In this document: piece after piece, positions 22,154-33,160 of the stretch
How positions within the stretch are numbered: the first letter of the stretch is position 1
Layout of the letters: each line of letters starts with the position of its first letter
From: Macrophomina tecta
Taxonomy: Eukaryota; Ascomycota; Dothideomycetes; Botryosphaeriales; Botryosphaeriaceae
Direction: 5' to 3'
Length of the DNA: 64,000 nt
NCBI GenBank assembly: GCA_024180945.1
Contig: JAKSGN010000041.1
Coordinates: forward strand, 186,001-250,000
Made by a program: the position numbers and the translations under genes
The notes under the pieces: model-generated
Databases searched by the model: none
What the model was told of the DNA's origin: nothing
Seen by the model: the letters and a program-made list of their open reading frames with translations, nothing else

Positions 22154-24928
22154 ATGGCAACTCACAACTTCAAGGTCCTGATAGCTGGCGGAAGCATTGC
22201 AGGCCTGGTGCTCGCCAACATTCTGGAACAACTGGGCGTCGACTTCCTTGTCCTCGAGGCTTACCCCGAGATCGCCCCTCAGGTGGGGGCCAGCATTGGA
22301 TTTTTCCCCAACGGATGCCGCATTCTCGACCAGATCGGTTGTTATGACGACATACAAGCAAAGCTCGACGAGAGTCTTTCAGATATGTATTTCAAGTCCG
22401 AACAAGGCATTTCTCTCAGTTCAGTCGAACAAGGGGCCAAGCACTTTATTGCAAGGTCAGTGCTATCCCACAGCAGGAAGTGTGAGCTCTATATTGACTG
22501 AGATACCTCCCCAGGCACGGTTACGAGTTGATCTTCATCGATCGTCAGATGGCACTCGAAGTGTTCTATAACCACATAAAAGACAAATCCAAGGTCCTCG
22601 TGGATAAACGGGTTGTTACGGTCAAACAATTAGCAAACGGCGTCCAGGTCACCACCAAGGATGGGTCAACGTACACTGGAGATATTCTTGTCGGTGCAGA
22701 TGGCATCCATAGCACCGTCAGGAAGGAGATGTGGCGTCTTGGAGATGAGCTTTCTCCGGGCTACTTCCCAAAGTCGGATCAGACAAGTAAGTACCACGAA
22801 TCTTTAGATTCATCGGTCCAGGCTGACATATCCAGGCGTGCCTTGTGACTACACCTGCATGTTCGGTATATCGAACCCCGTTCCCGGCTTCAGCGGAGCT
22901 AGTTCCCACACCGTAATGGGTCACAACCATAGCTATTTGGTAGTTGGCGGGCCCGGTGGCCGTATATACTGGTTTCTTTTCGTCAAGAACGAGAAGACTC
23001 TTCGAGGGATGGAAGATGGGATTCCCCGCCGCTTTAGCGAGGAGCAAAAAAAGGCAGTAGCGGAAAAGTACTGGAACGACCCCATCGAGGGGAATGTCAC
23101 TTTCGGGGATCTCTACAAAACCCATTTTTCGGCCATTCTGACAGCTCTTCCAGAGTTTGTCTTCACAAAATGGCACTTTGGAAGGATCATCACCATCGGC
23201 GATGCATCGCACAAAGTAAGTGTCCACGTTTAGCAGTTATGTGATCCAGTCCAGAGGTATCTGACAATATTCACATCCAGTTCAACCCGATTTCCGGTCA
23301 AGGTGGTAACAGTGCCATTGAAACCGCGGCCACTCTTGCCACAGAAATCATCAACATGATCAAAGCACTGCCAGAGAAAGCAAGTCCCTCGGACGAGAAT
23401 ATAACTGCTGCATTCCAAAAGACCCAAGACATCCGCCGGGAGCGTGTATCACAGATGGTGGAAGGCGGCCACAAACAACAGAGTTTGATGGCTCTGGAAA
23501 CTCCGTTCCTCGACTTCCTAGCCAACCGGGTGGTCCCCCTCACAGGCATCGAAGGAACATTCGAAAACTTTGCCGTTGCTGAACTCCCAGCCGAACGGCT
23601 ACCCATGTTTCCTATGCCAAAGCGACCTCGCTTCGAGCCTTTCCACGACGAACGCCCAGCGAAGCCATTGGGTGCCAGTGGCAAGCCTTCCCTGATCATT
23701 GCTGCCGTGGCCTTCGCAGCCCTTTACACCGTCGCCAAGAAAGCAATGAGCTTAGACTTCGAACTCCTCAGCACCATCACTGATTTCCACGGCGCGCCGT
23801 TGAAGACCGTTTACACGGGCTTGCCGACCCTTGACGGGATCCTCTCGCTGATTGTAGCCACTTTCAGTGACTCCTGTGCGGGAGTCGATCCCTCCCATAC
23901 TCTTCAATTCGGATATTTGCTAAGCATCGTCTTCCCTATCGTCTTAATATGGTTTGCGGAAAGCTGGCGCAATGGCACTAGAGTCACTTTGCTCTCCCTG
24001 TAAGACGCCACGCCTTTAGTCAACCCGAAAGTGAAGGAAACTAACAATTCTCCCCCTTGCTGCAGTCCCGCCATCTTTGGTGTCGCCTTCAATTTCCATG
24101 GCATCGGAGTCATGGCCCCTCTCTACTTCCTCCTCGGCACCTGGACCACGTCTCGCAGTCTGTACACTCGCGCAGCTAATCGCACAGTGCCCCTTGCAGT
24201 TAGTAAACCCCAGTCTCCGCCGCAGAGGCACTCCCTCCCCCAAAGAAATACGAAAGGAACAAGACTAACGCGACGCCTTCTGACAGGCCGCCCAATCGCT
24301 CCTCCCCGCCACCCTCCTCGGCTACGCGGTCCCCACCATCCTGATGTTCCTCCCCTACAACAACGCCTCCACTCACCAGACTATCATCGCCCATTGGCAG
24401 TTCGCGCCCCTCTATGTCAGCCTGCTCATCCACGCCGGCAAGCTCGTCCTCGAATCCGTCACCCGGCCCACCGACTTCGACATGTACAAGAAGCAGGACG
24501 TCGCGCCGCTGCGCCACGCCTTCGCCGTCGCGTTCTGGCTGTGCGCCCTCGCGCACGTCACCTTCGTTGCGCACGTCGCTCTGTCGTCGGTGCCGGGCGT
24601 TACGTTCGCGCACATCTTTGGCGAGCTGCCGAGTCCGCTGGAGGCTTGGGGTGCGTCGACGACGACGACGTGGGAGGAGCAGTTGTTCGTGTTTTTGAAG
24701 TTTGACTGCCTTTTCGCGGTGCTGGCGCTGGCGGTGTGGTGTCTGTACAATGTGTGGGAGCTGAGGAGGAACGGGTGGGCCACGACGAAGGAGGCGCTGG
24801 TGGCTGCCGCGGCGGTCGTAGGGGGACAGGTGTTGGTCGGCCCCGGTGCCGTGTTTGCGGGGCTGTGGTGGTGGAGGGAGGGTGCTTGGGCGAGCGAAGC
24901 GAAGTTTCAGGGCACAGGAAGTGAATGA
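22154..24928 (+). CDS. FAD-dependent monooxygenase fused to a multi-pass membrane domain
   Basis: Six exons are inferred: 22154-22455, 22515-22786, 22836-23215, 23281-23999, 24066-24198 and 24287-24928. All are frame-consistent and give 815 residues. The N-terminal ~380 residues are a class A flavoprotein monooxygenase. They show the nucleotide-binding motif [13 protein letters not shown] (residues ~9-21), the DG motif [13 protein letters not shown] (~158) and the FAD-binding GD motif [16 protein letters not shown] (Asp314). These resemble PaxM-type epoxidases of indole-diterpene and meroterpenoid pathways. From about residue 455 the protein becomes an integral membrane domain of some 350 residues with roughly seven or more hydrophobic helices, including [18 protein letters not shown] recall similar membrane domains associated with terpene cyclisation in fungi, but that assignment is inference. 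No prenyltransferase, polyketide synthase or terpene synthase lies in this window. Confidence 0.85.
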
Positions 24929-25268
24929 GGGGGACGGGCACGGAATCGAAGAACGCGAGGTCCGGGTGAATCAATGGGCTCTCACCGTTTAAGAGTCTTT
25001 GTGGATTTCATTCGTCTCCCCGGGGCGCATTCTTCAAATTCGACTGTAGGATCGTATTTAGATTCACACTACTGCAGCGAGATTTCGTAGATTGGATGTT
25101 TTCTTTTTCTTGCATTAGGATAGTTCCAGGGAATTGGGATTGCACAATCATAGAACGCATTAGGGTATAGACAGTGTAGCTTCGAGGAGTTCTTTATTCA
25201 GGACGCAAACTTTGGCTATCAGGTAAAAAGGCGCGCGTACAGCCTCCATCCATGCATTCATTGGCGAC
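24929..25268. other. Convergent 3' intergenic region
   Basis: 340 bp between the stop codons of the monooxygenase fusion and the ABM protein. No gene is seen. Confidence 0.6.
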
Positions 25269-25691
25269 TTAACGAGGACCGAAGCCAGCGACGGGGTTAC
25301 CGCTAAAAACCTTGAAGTAAGGCTCCTGAGCTAGGTCTCCAGCAGCCTTGGAAGCCTCAATGGCCTTCTGGACGTAGTCTGCCTTACGATGGGCCTCGGC
25401 GGCTTCCTTGTTCTTGAAGCTGTGATTCCAGTAAGCTCCAGCAAAGAATGGCTGAAAAAGTGGCTACTTACCGCTGGAATATGACGAGCTCGCCTTCTTC
25501 GGTCTCATGGATGCGGTGAATGAGGCAGCCGGGCTCATTCTTCTCAACCTCGGCGGCAAGACGCGAGAAACCCTCGAGCGTCTGGCACTTTCAATGAACG
25601 ACTATTGGTCAAGGTTTGCTGAGGGATAACTTACCACAGCCTTTTGGCCGGGCTTGGGGGTGACGACAGCAATGACGTTGATCTCAGACAT
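25269..25691 (-). CDS. Small ABM-domain (antibiotic biosynthesis monooxygenase-like) protein
   Basis: Three exons are inferred: 25635-25691, 25472-25581 and 25269-25419. Two ~52-bp introns (GTAAGT donors) join in frame to a 105-residue protein. It starts MSEINVIAVVTPKPGQKAV and contains VEKNEPGCLIHRIHETEEGE and LVIFQRFKNKEAAEAH. These follow the dimeric alpha+beta barrel pattern of ABM proteins: a first strand, a helix, the NEPG turn, then a strand ending in a charged helix with H-R. ABM proteins include quinol monooxygenases and non-catalytic stress proteins, so the substrate cannot be inferred. The ending PVAGFGPR is specific to this protein. A TATA-like element lies about 155 bp upstream. 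No targeting signal is seen. Confidence 0.78.
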
Positions 25692-25756
25692 TTTGGGTTT
25701 GATGATAGGCACGGCTTCTCCAGGAAGTGTTGATGGCTCTTGAATAGAGGTAATTG

Positions 25757-25815
25757 CTGCTGCTGCTGCTGCTGATGAAGAAGATGAAGAAGATGATGAT
25801 GATGATGAAGATGAT
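25757..25815. repeat. Trinucleotide repeats (GCT, then GAT/GAA) in the ABM gene leader
   Basis: Plus-strand sequence of GCT units followed by mixed GAT/GAA units. It lies between the TATA-like element and the ABM start codon, so it is probably in the 5' UTR. Confidence 0.8.
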
Positions 25816-25843
25816 GAACATCCAACTCATACTGCCTCCACCC

Positions 25844-25851
25844 TTTATATA
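25844..25851 (-). promoter_or_regulatory. TATA-like element of the ABM gene
   Basis: Reads TATATAAA on the minus strand, about 155 bp upstream of the ABM ATG. Confidence 0.45.
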
Positions 25852-27135
25852 CCCAGAATCCGGACGTGTTCGGTATCAGTTCACTGTCATTAATCAGCAA
25901 CAGACCGCCACTGTAGGCGCCAGTCGAAACTGGCGACAACCATCCTAAACTAGTTCACGCGTTCTTTGCGTCGCCAACTCAGTTCGGCATTACCGGGCGG
26001 TCATGCCTTAAACCCAATCCGGAAATTTTGATGGATCGTGCGGGCTTTCCGTTGATATCCGCAAAATTTACTTTGATGCTTGCTCACCGCCGTAAGCCTG
26101 AATTGTGCTTCAAATGCCCCTCTCCAACAGCAAAAGTCATGCCTCCGTAGTAAGGGATCGTTCTACGGAGCACCCTCGTAAACGCCCGAGGGGACTGATT
26201 GCGGTGCATTACCTATCAAACTTACTCGAGCTCTGGTTGCCCTTATGATGATATCCAGATGCAACCTTCCCAATTAGAAAAACATTTTGTGCAGTTTCCT
26301 CAGGAGTATAAGCACTAATGGAAGTTGCACTTATGCTTTAGTCCAGGGTCAAGGTTACTGTGGTGGTATGATGTGGCTGAGCATGCCGGTTTATTGGGCC
26401 CGCAGTTGTGGCTTGGCATGTTTTGGTTTTCGCAAGGTCCTATGGAGGATGCAAAAGCATGTCGGTGAGACAACAAGTATGCTCGGGATGTGGGGGTTCC
26501 TGCGCGATCGGGTATTCTACCTTACAGTTCATGAGTCCGCCGAAGCCCGAATGCTAGTCCTGACCAGTCTCTCATGAGCCTTCGATACATTTATGCGGCA
26601 GAACAAAAGCAAAAACACTTCAGCGCTTTTGGCATCGGATACGTGTGGGTTCCCTGTGACGATGTTAGCGTAAAAAGAAAAAAAAAGAAGAAAAAAAAGA
26701 AACATCGCCATTCAGTTTGGCAAAGACGCGAGACCAGGGCCGGGATCGTTCATCGCACGGCTTCTACCGCTTAATAACCAATCTAAAAGTAAAATGGACA
26801 AAGTGCGAGATCTTCAGAACCAAGAGGTCAGGGGTCGTGGTGCGACAATACGGATCAGGTCGTCGGGTAGGTCCGTTGCTAATCTGTTAAAATAGGACAC
26901 GAGCGTAAATGAGACAATCAGGTTGGCTTTATATGATGAATTAGACCTATTTTCAGCAAGAAAAATCGATGTCTTTTAGTACGGCATCCCACACAAGGCT
27001 TACTTATAACAACTGTAGGTTTCAAAGTCGAAGAGGAGAATAGAAGTCGGCATTCGAATTTTGCTTGCTTGAGAGCAAAGCGAAACAGGTATCTAAAGTA
27101 AAGAAATAAACCATCTCCACGAGTTCTCTAGTAGA
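25852..27135. other. Intergenic region, relatively AT-rich
   Basis: About 1.3 kb without a supported gene, between the ABM promoter and the 3' end of the GPI-protein gene. A short A/G-rich low-complexity stretch lies near 26672-26701. Confidence 0.5.
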
Positions 27136-29240
27136 TTACAGCAGGGCATAGATGCCAACGGCTCCAATGAAAAGGGACCAGCCAGCGTAGGCGGTAGTCT
27201 TACCAGCACTGTTCTTGACGCTAGCAGCAGTGATGAGGTTGGAGTTGCCTTGGCCTGCTGCCTGCGCCTCGCCGCCGCTAGGAGTCTCACTGGCCTCTGT
27301 GGTTCCCTCGGGACTGGAACTGGATTCACCTTCCGAGCTGGATTCACCACCCTCGGAGCTTTCGCCTCCCTCAGAGGACTCAGAGGACTCAGAGGACTCT
27401 CCACCTTCAGAAGACTCGCCGCCCTCAGAGGATTCGCCTCCCTCGGAGCTCTCGCCTCCCTCAGAGGACTCACCGCCCTCAGAGGACTCTCCACCTTCAG
27501 ATGACTCCCCACCTTCAGATGGCTCCCCACCTTCAGAAGACTCGCCGCCCTCAGACGATTCACCTCCCTCGGAGCTCTCGCCGCCCTCAGAGCTTTCGCC
27601 GCCCTTGCCACCTTCTGCTCCAGCCCCAACACCTGCTCCAACTCCGGCTCCAACACCTGCTCCGACTCCGGCTCCGACTCCGGCTCCGACTCCGGCTCCG
27701 ACACCAGCACCTTCACCGGCTCCCTCTCCACCCATAGCTTCGCCACCTGCTAGCCACTGGTCAAAAATGAACGTGTAGGACAGGGCACTGCAGACTCACC
27801 TTCAGCTTCTCCGCCCTCGGCAGATCCTTCGCCTTCGGTAGAGCCTTCACCTTCGGCGGATCCCTCCCCTTCTGTAGACCCCTGTCCCTCCGCGGCACCT
27901 TCGCCTGCAGCTTCACCCCCGCCTATGATGGTTTAGTAGGAAGACGTAGGAGACTTGATAGGTGATTCTTACCGTAGGCTCCGCCAGATCCGCCCTTGCC
28001 GCCTAGAGTAATGAAGTCAGTTGAAGTGCTCAAACCAGCGGATGGGTTCAGAGCTAACCCTCGCCGCCCTCCTCGGCAGTGCCGCCCTTGCCGCCTAGAG
28101 GTGATCAGTAAATGCGTCCAAAGAAAGGGCTCGGATGTAAAGCTTACCCTCTCCGCCTTCGCCGCCAGCGCCGCCACCAGCACCACCTTTGCCTCCTTGG
28201 CCTTATTATTAAACGTTCCTCGAACGTGCTGAGCACGTGTTTTTGGGGAAGCTTACCTTCGCCGCCTTCGCCTCCCTCGCCCGCAGAACCGCCCGCACCA
28301 CCTGCAACGAGCCGTCAGCAAAATGCTGGATCAAGAGACCATGCAGATGTAGCTTACCCTTTCCGCCATCGCCGCCGGCAGCCTCCTCGCCACCAGCAGC
28401 GGCCTCTCCTTCAGCAGCGGCACCCTCTCCTTCAGCAGCGGCACCCTCTCCTTCAGCAGCGGCACCCTCTCCTTCAGCAGCGGCACCCTCTCCTTCAGCA
28501 GCGGCACCCTCTCCTTCAGCAGCGGCACCCTCTCCTTCAGCAGCGGCACCCTCTCCTTCAGCAGCGGCACCCTCTCCTTCAGCAGCGGCACCCTCTCCCT
28601 CTCCTTTGGCTTCTCCTTCGCCACTCGCCTTAGCAGCCGCTCCCTCGCCTTCAGCTGTCGACCCGTCAGCAAGAACGCTCCCCAGCGACCCTGGCGTGCC
28701 CGGCGTGCCCGGCGTGCCCGGGACGGATTGGCCCCCGCGCCCAGCCGTAGGCGCAGTGCCGGCCGTTGGAAACTCACCAGACGCTCCCGCCCCGACGCCC
28801 GCGCCCACGCCTATAAGTCGAAGAGTTAGTCGAGACTGTCACGACGCGCCCGTTCCAGAGCCTGCAAGTGGCGGAGATGTTGTCTGCTTACCCGCACCGA
28901 CGCCGGCACCGACGCCCGCTCCCTCGCCCGCTCCCTCGCCCGCCCCGTTGAGCCCGGCTTCTTCGCCGCCCTCAGCGGGAGCAGCTTCGCCCTCGGCAGG
29001 AGCAGCTTCTCCCTCAGCAGCAGCAGCCGCCTCCTCACGAGGGGCGAGGGTGAACCAGCGCTTGGTCTTCTGGTTAAGGTCACCCGCGAGCGGGGTGGAG
29101 GCCTCATTGCGCGCCTCGAGAGCGGCGCGGCGCTCGACGGCGCCGACGCGGCTGCTGCTGCGGTTGCTGCCGCCGTTGGGCCTGGGGGCGGCGTGAGCAG
29201 AAGCCGCGAGAAGGGCAGCGGTGGCGAGTCCGAAACGCAT
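27136..29240 (-). CDS. GPI-anchored, Gly/Glu/Ser/Ala-repeat surface protein
   Basis: Nine exons are inferred: 28892-29240, 28778-28810, 28358-28654, 28257-28301, 28148-28195, 28059-28094, 27973-28002, 27800-27922 and 27136-27746. They give about 523 residues. The protein starts with a secretion signal (MRFGLATAALLAASAHA) and ends with a GPI-type signal (small residues NSAGK, then TTAYAGWSLFIGAVGIYALL with no charged tail). In between it is almost entirely repeats: GEGAAAE nine times, GGESSE many times, GVGAG blocks and STEGEG blocks. All eight introns (50-123 bp) are phase 1 inside Gly/Ala codons, and every internal exon is a multiple of three. The last acceptor is a CAG/TAG pair three bases apart. 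Such proteins usually sit in the cell wall or on the plasma membrane. Exact function unknown. Confidence 0.8.
28419..28610 (-). repeat. 21-bp minisatellite, nine near-identical copies
   Basis: Nine consecutive 21-bp units, with starts at 28419 then every 21 bp to 28587, all inside exon 3 of the GPI-protein gene. Each encodes GEGAAAE, and the copies are practically identical at nucleotide level. Confidence 0.93.
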
Positions 29241-32200
29241 CTTTGCGGTGGTTGGATGAGAAAAAAAAATGGGAGGGAAAAAAAAAAAGGGTTATGTGGA
29301 ATGGAAGGAAGTATCAAACTCCGTAGAATCGAAAAAGGAGGAGCAAAGAGTGAGGCCTGCTCGTGAACTCTGGTAAAAGAAGAGGAGGGAGGAGATGCTG
29401 ATGGTGGACGAGAGGAATGTCGACGGCATCCAACGAGGCCTTATATGGTGATGAGATTTCGAGAGTAACGATGTAGTGAAGCCGCCCTCTGTCCCCCCTC
29501 TCCACCACCTCCTCCCGCCCCTTGTGTCTCGTCCGGGCATACAAAAGCTTGGCGACAAGAGGTGTCCTGTTTGAGGATTGCCGTCCGTGATGGGTGAGAT
29601 TCTCCACGATGTCTGCGCCGGTTGGGTGCCTCTCCGGCGTAGAGCGACCCGGACGGCGCAATGCCAAGGACGGCAGCTCCCAGACGCAGTGGGCAAACCC
29701 TGGCGCTTCGAGCCTCCTGCCAAGCCGAGGCGGCTTTCAGCTCAAGTTTCCACTGGTAGTCTTGGCGTCTTGAGTCCACGGGCGGCCCATTGTGTACCTG
29801 AGGTGCCGCACAAGCAAGTTGCAGTGGTGCTCCCTGCAACCGCCGGCAAGATCCATCGGAATCGTCCTGGCCGTTTAGGCGGAAGCTCTTGCGCTTGAGG
29901 AAAACCGGCGTTTCTAATACAGGGCGGGCAAGAATGGTAAAGCCGTCGAAGCTGCGGTGCTCTTCCATCGTAGTTGAAGTGACGACGGCCAGCAACATCA
30001 GCCCAGCCGGCTCTCGCGGATCTTCCCCACACTCAGCGTCCGAAGCGGGGTCGGCTCTTCGACATCGCCAAGCAGATACAAGAACGACAAGAGGGGTTCC
30101 AAGAAGTTTTGAATGTGCTTCGCTGTTCTGGGCACCTCGGCCCTGAGGATGTCGGCCTGAAGCAAGGGTGGAAAGTGCGTCCTCAGGCCGCCCTCGAGAC
30201 GGGCCGCCCGGCTGGGTTTCATCAGCGTGTCGCCATCCCCGCCAACGCCAACAACGGTATTGGCGCCATGCCTGAAACAACTGGCGCTGCCAACCTCGAT
30301 CAAGCTCTTTCTGTATGGGGAAGTCTCTTGGGATCAGCCTGGTCGGAACGCCGTGTCCCTTGGTAAGAGCTTGGTTGCACAGTCGCCCTTCTAGTCACAC
30401 CTTGCCGTCACCCGCCGCCGCACCATGGCTCAAGGTCCCGCGGTCGAGACCCCTGCTTGACACCTCTGTCCCTGTTAACATCGGGCCTTGGCCATTGCGT
30501 AAGGCTCAGGGCCCACTAGAGCCAAACGGGAAAAAGCCGCACCGTATACACTTAACGGCGGGTTTGGACTTCGATGGCAACATTCAACATACGAGGCCCG
30601 CTATGTGTAAACCAAGGTGACCACCAGGCTGGGCTCGTTATGCGCTTCCTTTGTATGAGAACTCCAAGACGGTTGATCCGACGTGATTACGAGGCCTGCA
30701 GCCATGGAATTGACTTGGCAAAACACATCTTCGACGGATGGATGTCGAATGCTCCGAGGTTCTTTTAAGCCTGCCGACCAGGAGCGTGACATGCGCCTGA
30801 AAGGAGGCAATTGATGCAGCAGAGAAACTGAAATGCGGCACATGGCATGCTGACTGATCCACGGCCAGCCAATGCCGACGACAATTGCAGGAACAAGAAC
30901 ACGGTAACTTGCGCCGATGTACCTCGGTGCGAATAGAATGGTCGCGGCACTGTCACAGAGTCGCTGGTAGCCTGTGTGATGACAAAAATAAGCGCTTTGC
31001 CCGCATAGTTTTCAAGACACGGTGGCCAAGACCGTCGACAATGGCTGTCATCCAGCACAGATCCAACATAGCTTGGCAAGCAGCTGACTGCCAATCACAC
31101 GGGCTTCTCAAGTCAGATGATCTTCATTGGTTGGTGTGCTTACTTTTTGATGCGACCTTTGAAAGCTCGGTGGCTCTTGGCGCTGACGAGGCACGGGAAC
31201 ACAGCGGAGCGGAGACGGGGAAGGATCTTGCCTTTATGCGTAGGTGCCATATAGGAATCATAGCTCAGTTCGGCGTCTCCCAGCCCGATGTATGCCTCAC
31301 TTTGCGTTGCAGTACTCTTGTCCCTGCGAGTTGTGGAAAAGCCGGCCTGCCGACGAGCTTTGGCCGGTCCACGGCCCCCTGTAGACCCTTATCCGCTCTC
31401 AGTGCTGGCTTGGTTAGTCGGTCTTCTATAGCTTGTTAGAAAATTAGCCCGCTTCTATGGTATGTATGTAGTAGGGTTAGCCATAATTCAACAGTCAAGG
31501 TCCCAGCGGCCGGTCCCTGAATAGTCACAAATCCAAACTTTCCAACATCCTCTCAAGCCACTCAGAGCCGGCCATGACGGCAGGCCCAGGGCCCCTAAGG
31601 CAGAAGGTTGGATGCAACACATAAGCAAGGTTGTTTCTGATCGCCTGTAAAACAGGCAATCGGCTCTTTTCATTCATTGTGGCGCATCAGCCGACCGAGA
31701 GCCAAAGGGACGAAAACGACGCAAATGAGCGCCAGAGAGAGAGATATGGACATGTCGCCGAACCAGCAAACTTGCTAATTTTCCCTTCTTCGAGCCGGGG
31801 TCCCCGCGGTATCTGTCCAGCACCAGCCCCATCAGAGCGGCCCAGGAAATGAATGGTGCGTGTAAACTTACCACATAGGTCCTCACGGAGGACGACGCCG
31901 CCGGCCACTCCTCGAACAGCACGCCAGCAACACGTCCGCTTCGCATCCTCTCTAGTCATCTGTCCTTTTTTTCGTCCCCCAACCTCTGCTCCTTCCACCC
32001 GGCCGCCGGGCCTACGACAGTACGCTCTCCCCCACGCCCGCCATCGTCCTCAAATATTCCAGCACCTCCTTCCCCTGTAGCCCCGGTCAGCCTGTCTCCA
32101 GAAAATTGAGTGTTCGTTTTTCGAGGCGGATATCCAGTTTTGTCCATAGGTAGGTACATGAAGGCTCCTGTCTATACCTAATCGCTCGAGTGTCCTTTAT

Positions 32201-32670
32201 GGAGGTCAGCTCTGGAAGGGTGGCTCTTTTTTGTAGGGAAAAGACTATTCGAAGGATGAGAACAATTTGCAAGGATACAATTGATGTGTGGGGAAGAAAC
32301 CTAATCATGTCAACGTCACTGAAGAAACGCGCTCCAAGCCCTCAACGGCGATTCCTGGATTGAAAATTACAGGAAATCACATGGCTCGTCATAAAGAGGC
32401 AGCGCACAGCGTGTGGGTTGACATGAAAAGATCGAACGGTGGAGATACTTCACCCCAACCACTCAGACGATACACAGTTTCTAGATCGCATTACAGAAAC
32501 TACAACAATCGTCACTGCATTAATAACTACCAGCATATGACTGCGACGCTAGACTCCACAGATGCCCCTATATACCACCAACACTTTACAAAAAGTACGT
32601 CCCATACGTACATCCTCGACCGCCATCAGCCCACATTCTACATCCTTACTCCCCTTCACTCCCCCCACCA
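29241..32670. other. Gene-poor region of 3.4 kb
   Basis: I find no gene with splice or domain support. Open frames exist on both strands, the longest 279 codons at 29441-30280 on the minus strand, but none has family motifs or clear introns. A runs near 29260-29290 lie in the leader of the GPI-protein gene. No terminal repeats or transposase-like frames were noticed. Confidence 0.5.
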
Positions 32671-32807
32671 TCAGTAATCCGCCAGCTTCAACCTCCTCCC
32701 GATATTCCTCCTGACAACCTCCTTGTTGTCGTTCTGCAGCAGAGCGTCTTGCTGCTCGTGCTTTGCCTTGAGAGCAGCTTGCAGCATGCCCGAGTCGAAG
32801 AAACCGT
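32671..32807 (-). CDS. Possible C-terminal exon of an unrecognised small protein
   Basis: A TCTAG acceptor at 32808-32809 opens a frame of 45 codons with strongly protein-like sequence, including GFFDSGMLQAALKAKHEQQ and ending RRLKLADY before TGA. The codons are helix-forming and charged. An upstream exon with MVSFIGGGGGGGSGRLRR starts at 33005, but no donor there gives the required phase, so the gene model is incomplete. I cannot name it. Confidence 0.33.
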
Positions 32808-33160
32808 CTAGATGTGAGATAATAAGCATGTGACTTTCTTGAGCGGAAAAGAAAAACGAGAAAAAAAAAAAAAAAAAAAAGAAAATGAAGAGGTGACTAG
32901 AAAAAGGAGATACATGACTTCAAATTGGTGGAGTGTGAGGGGAAGAAAAGACCGCCTCAGCCTGCCAGAGCCGCCGCCGCCGCCGCCGCCGATAAAGGAC
33001 ACCATAACACCCAGAGACGCCTATTGAAGAGAGAGAAAGGATACATCGAGGGCTTCAAAAGTTCGAGCAAGAAAAGAAACAGGCTAAAGCACAAAGCTCT
33101 AGTCTAGAAATCTGATCTAAGGAAGGAGAAACATTCTCTAACTTCACGTGTGGAATGAAA
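32808..33160. other. Short intergenic or unresolved first-exon region
   Basis: Contains a run of 20 A at 32861-32880 and a run of GCC triplets near 32971-32990 (poly-Gly on the minus strand), which may belong to the first exon of the small gene ending at 32671. Confidence 0.4.

Noticed and set aside
28200..28660. CRISPR-like appearance of the regular 21-bp repeats
   Set aside because: The repeats are contiguous with no spacers and lie in a eukaryotic coding exon.
27215..29196. Long plus-strand open frames rich in Pro, Ser and Ala opposite the GPI-protein gene
   Set aside because: They are the antisense of coding repeats and GC-rich exons. They have no signal peptide, introns or domains, whereas the minus-strand model explains signal peptide, splice sites and GPI signal.
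29441..30280. 279-codon open frame on the minus strand in the empty region
   Set aside because: No family motifs and composition like shifted GC-rich DNA. Several frames are open at once.
30885..31439. 184-codon plus-strand frame
   Set aside because: It begins without an ATG, has no domain and no intron signals. Judged to be chance.
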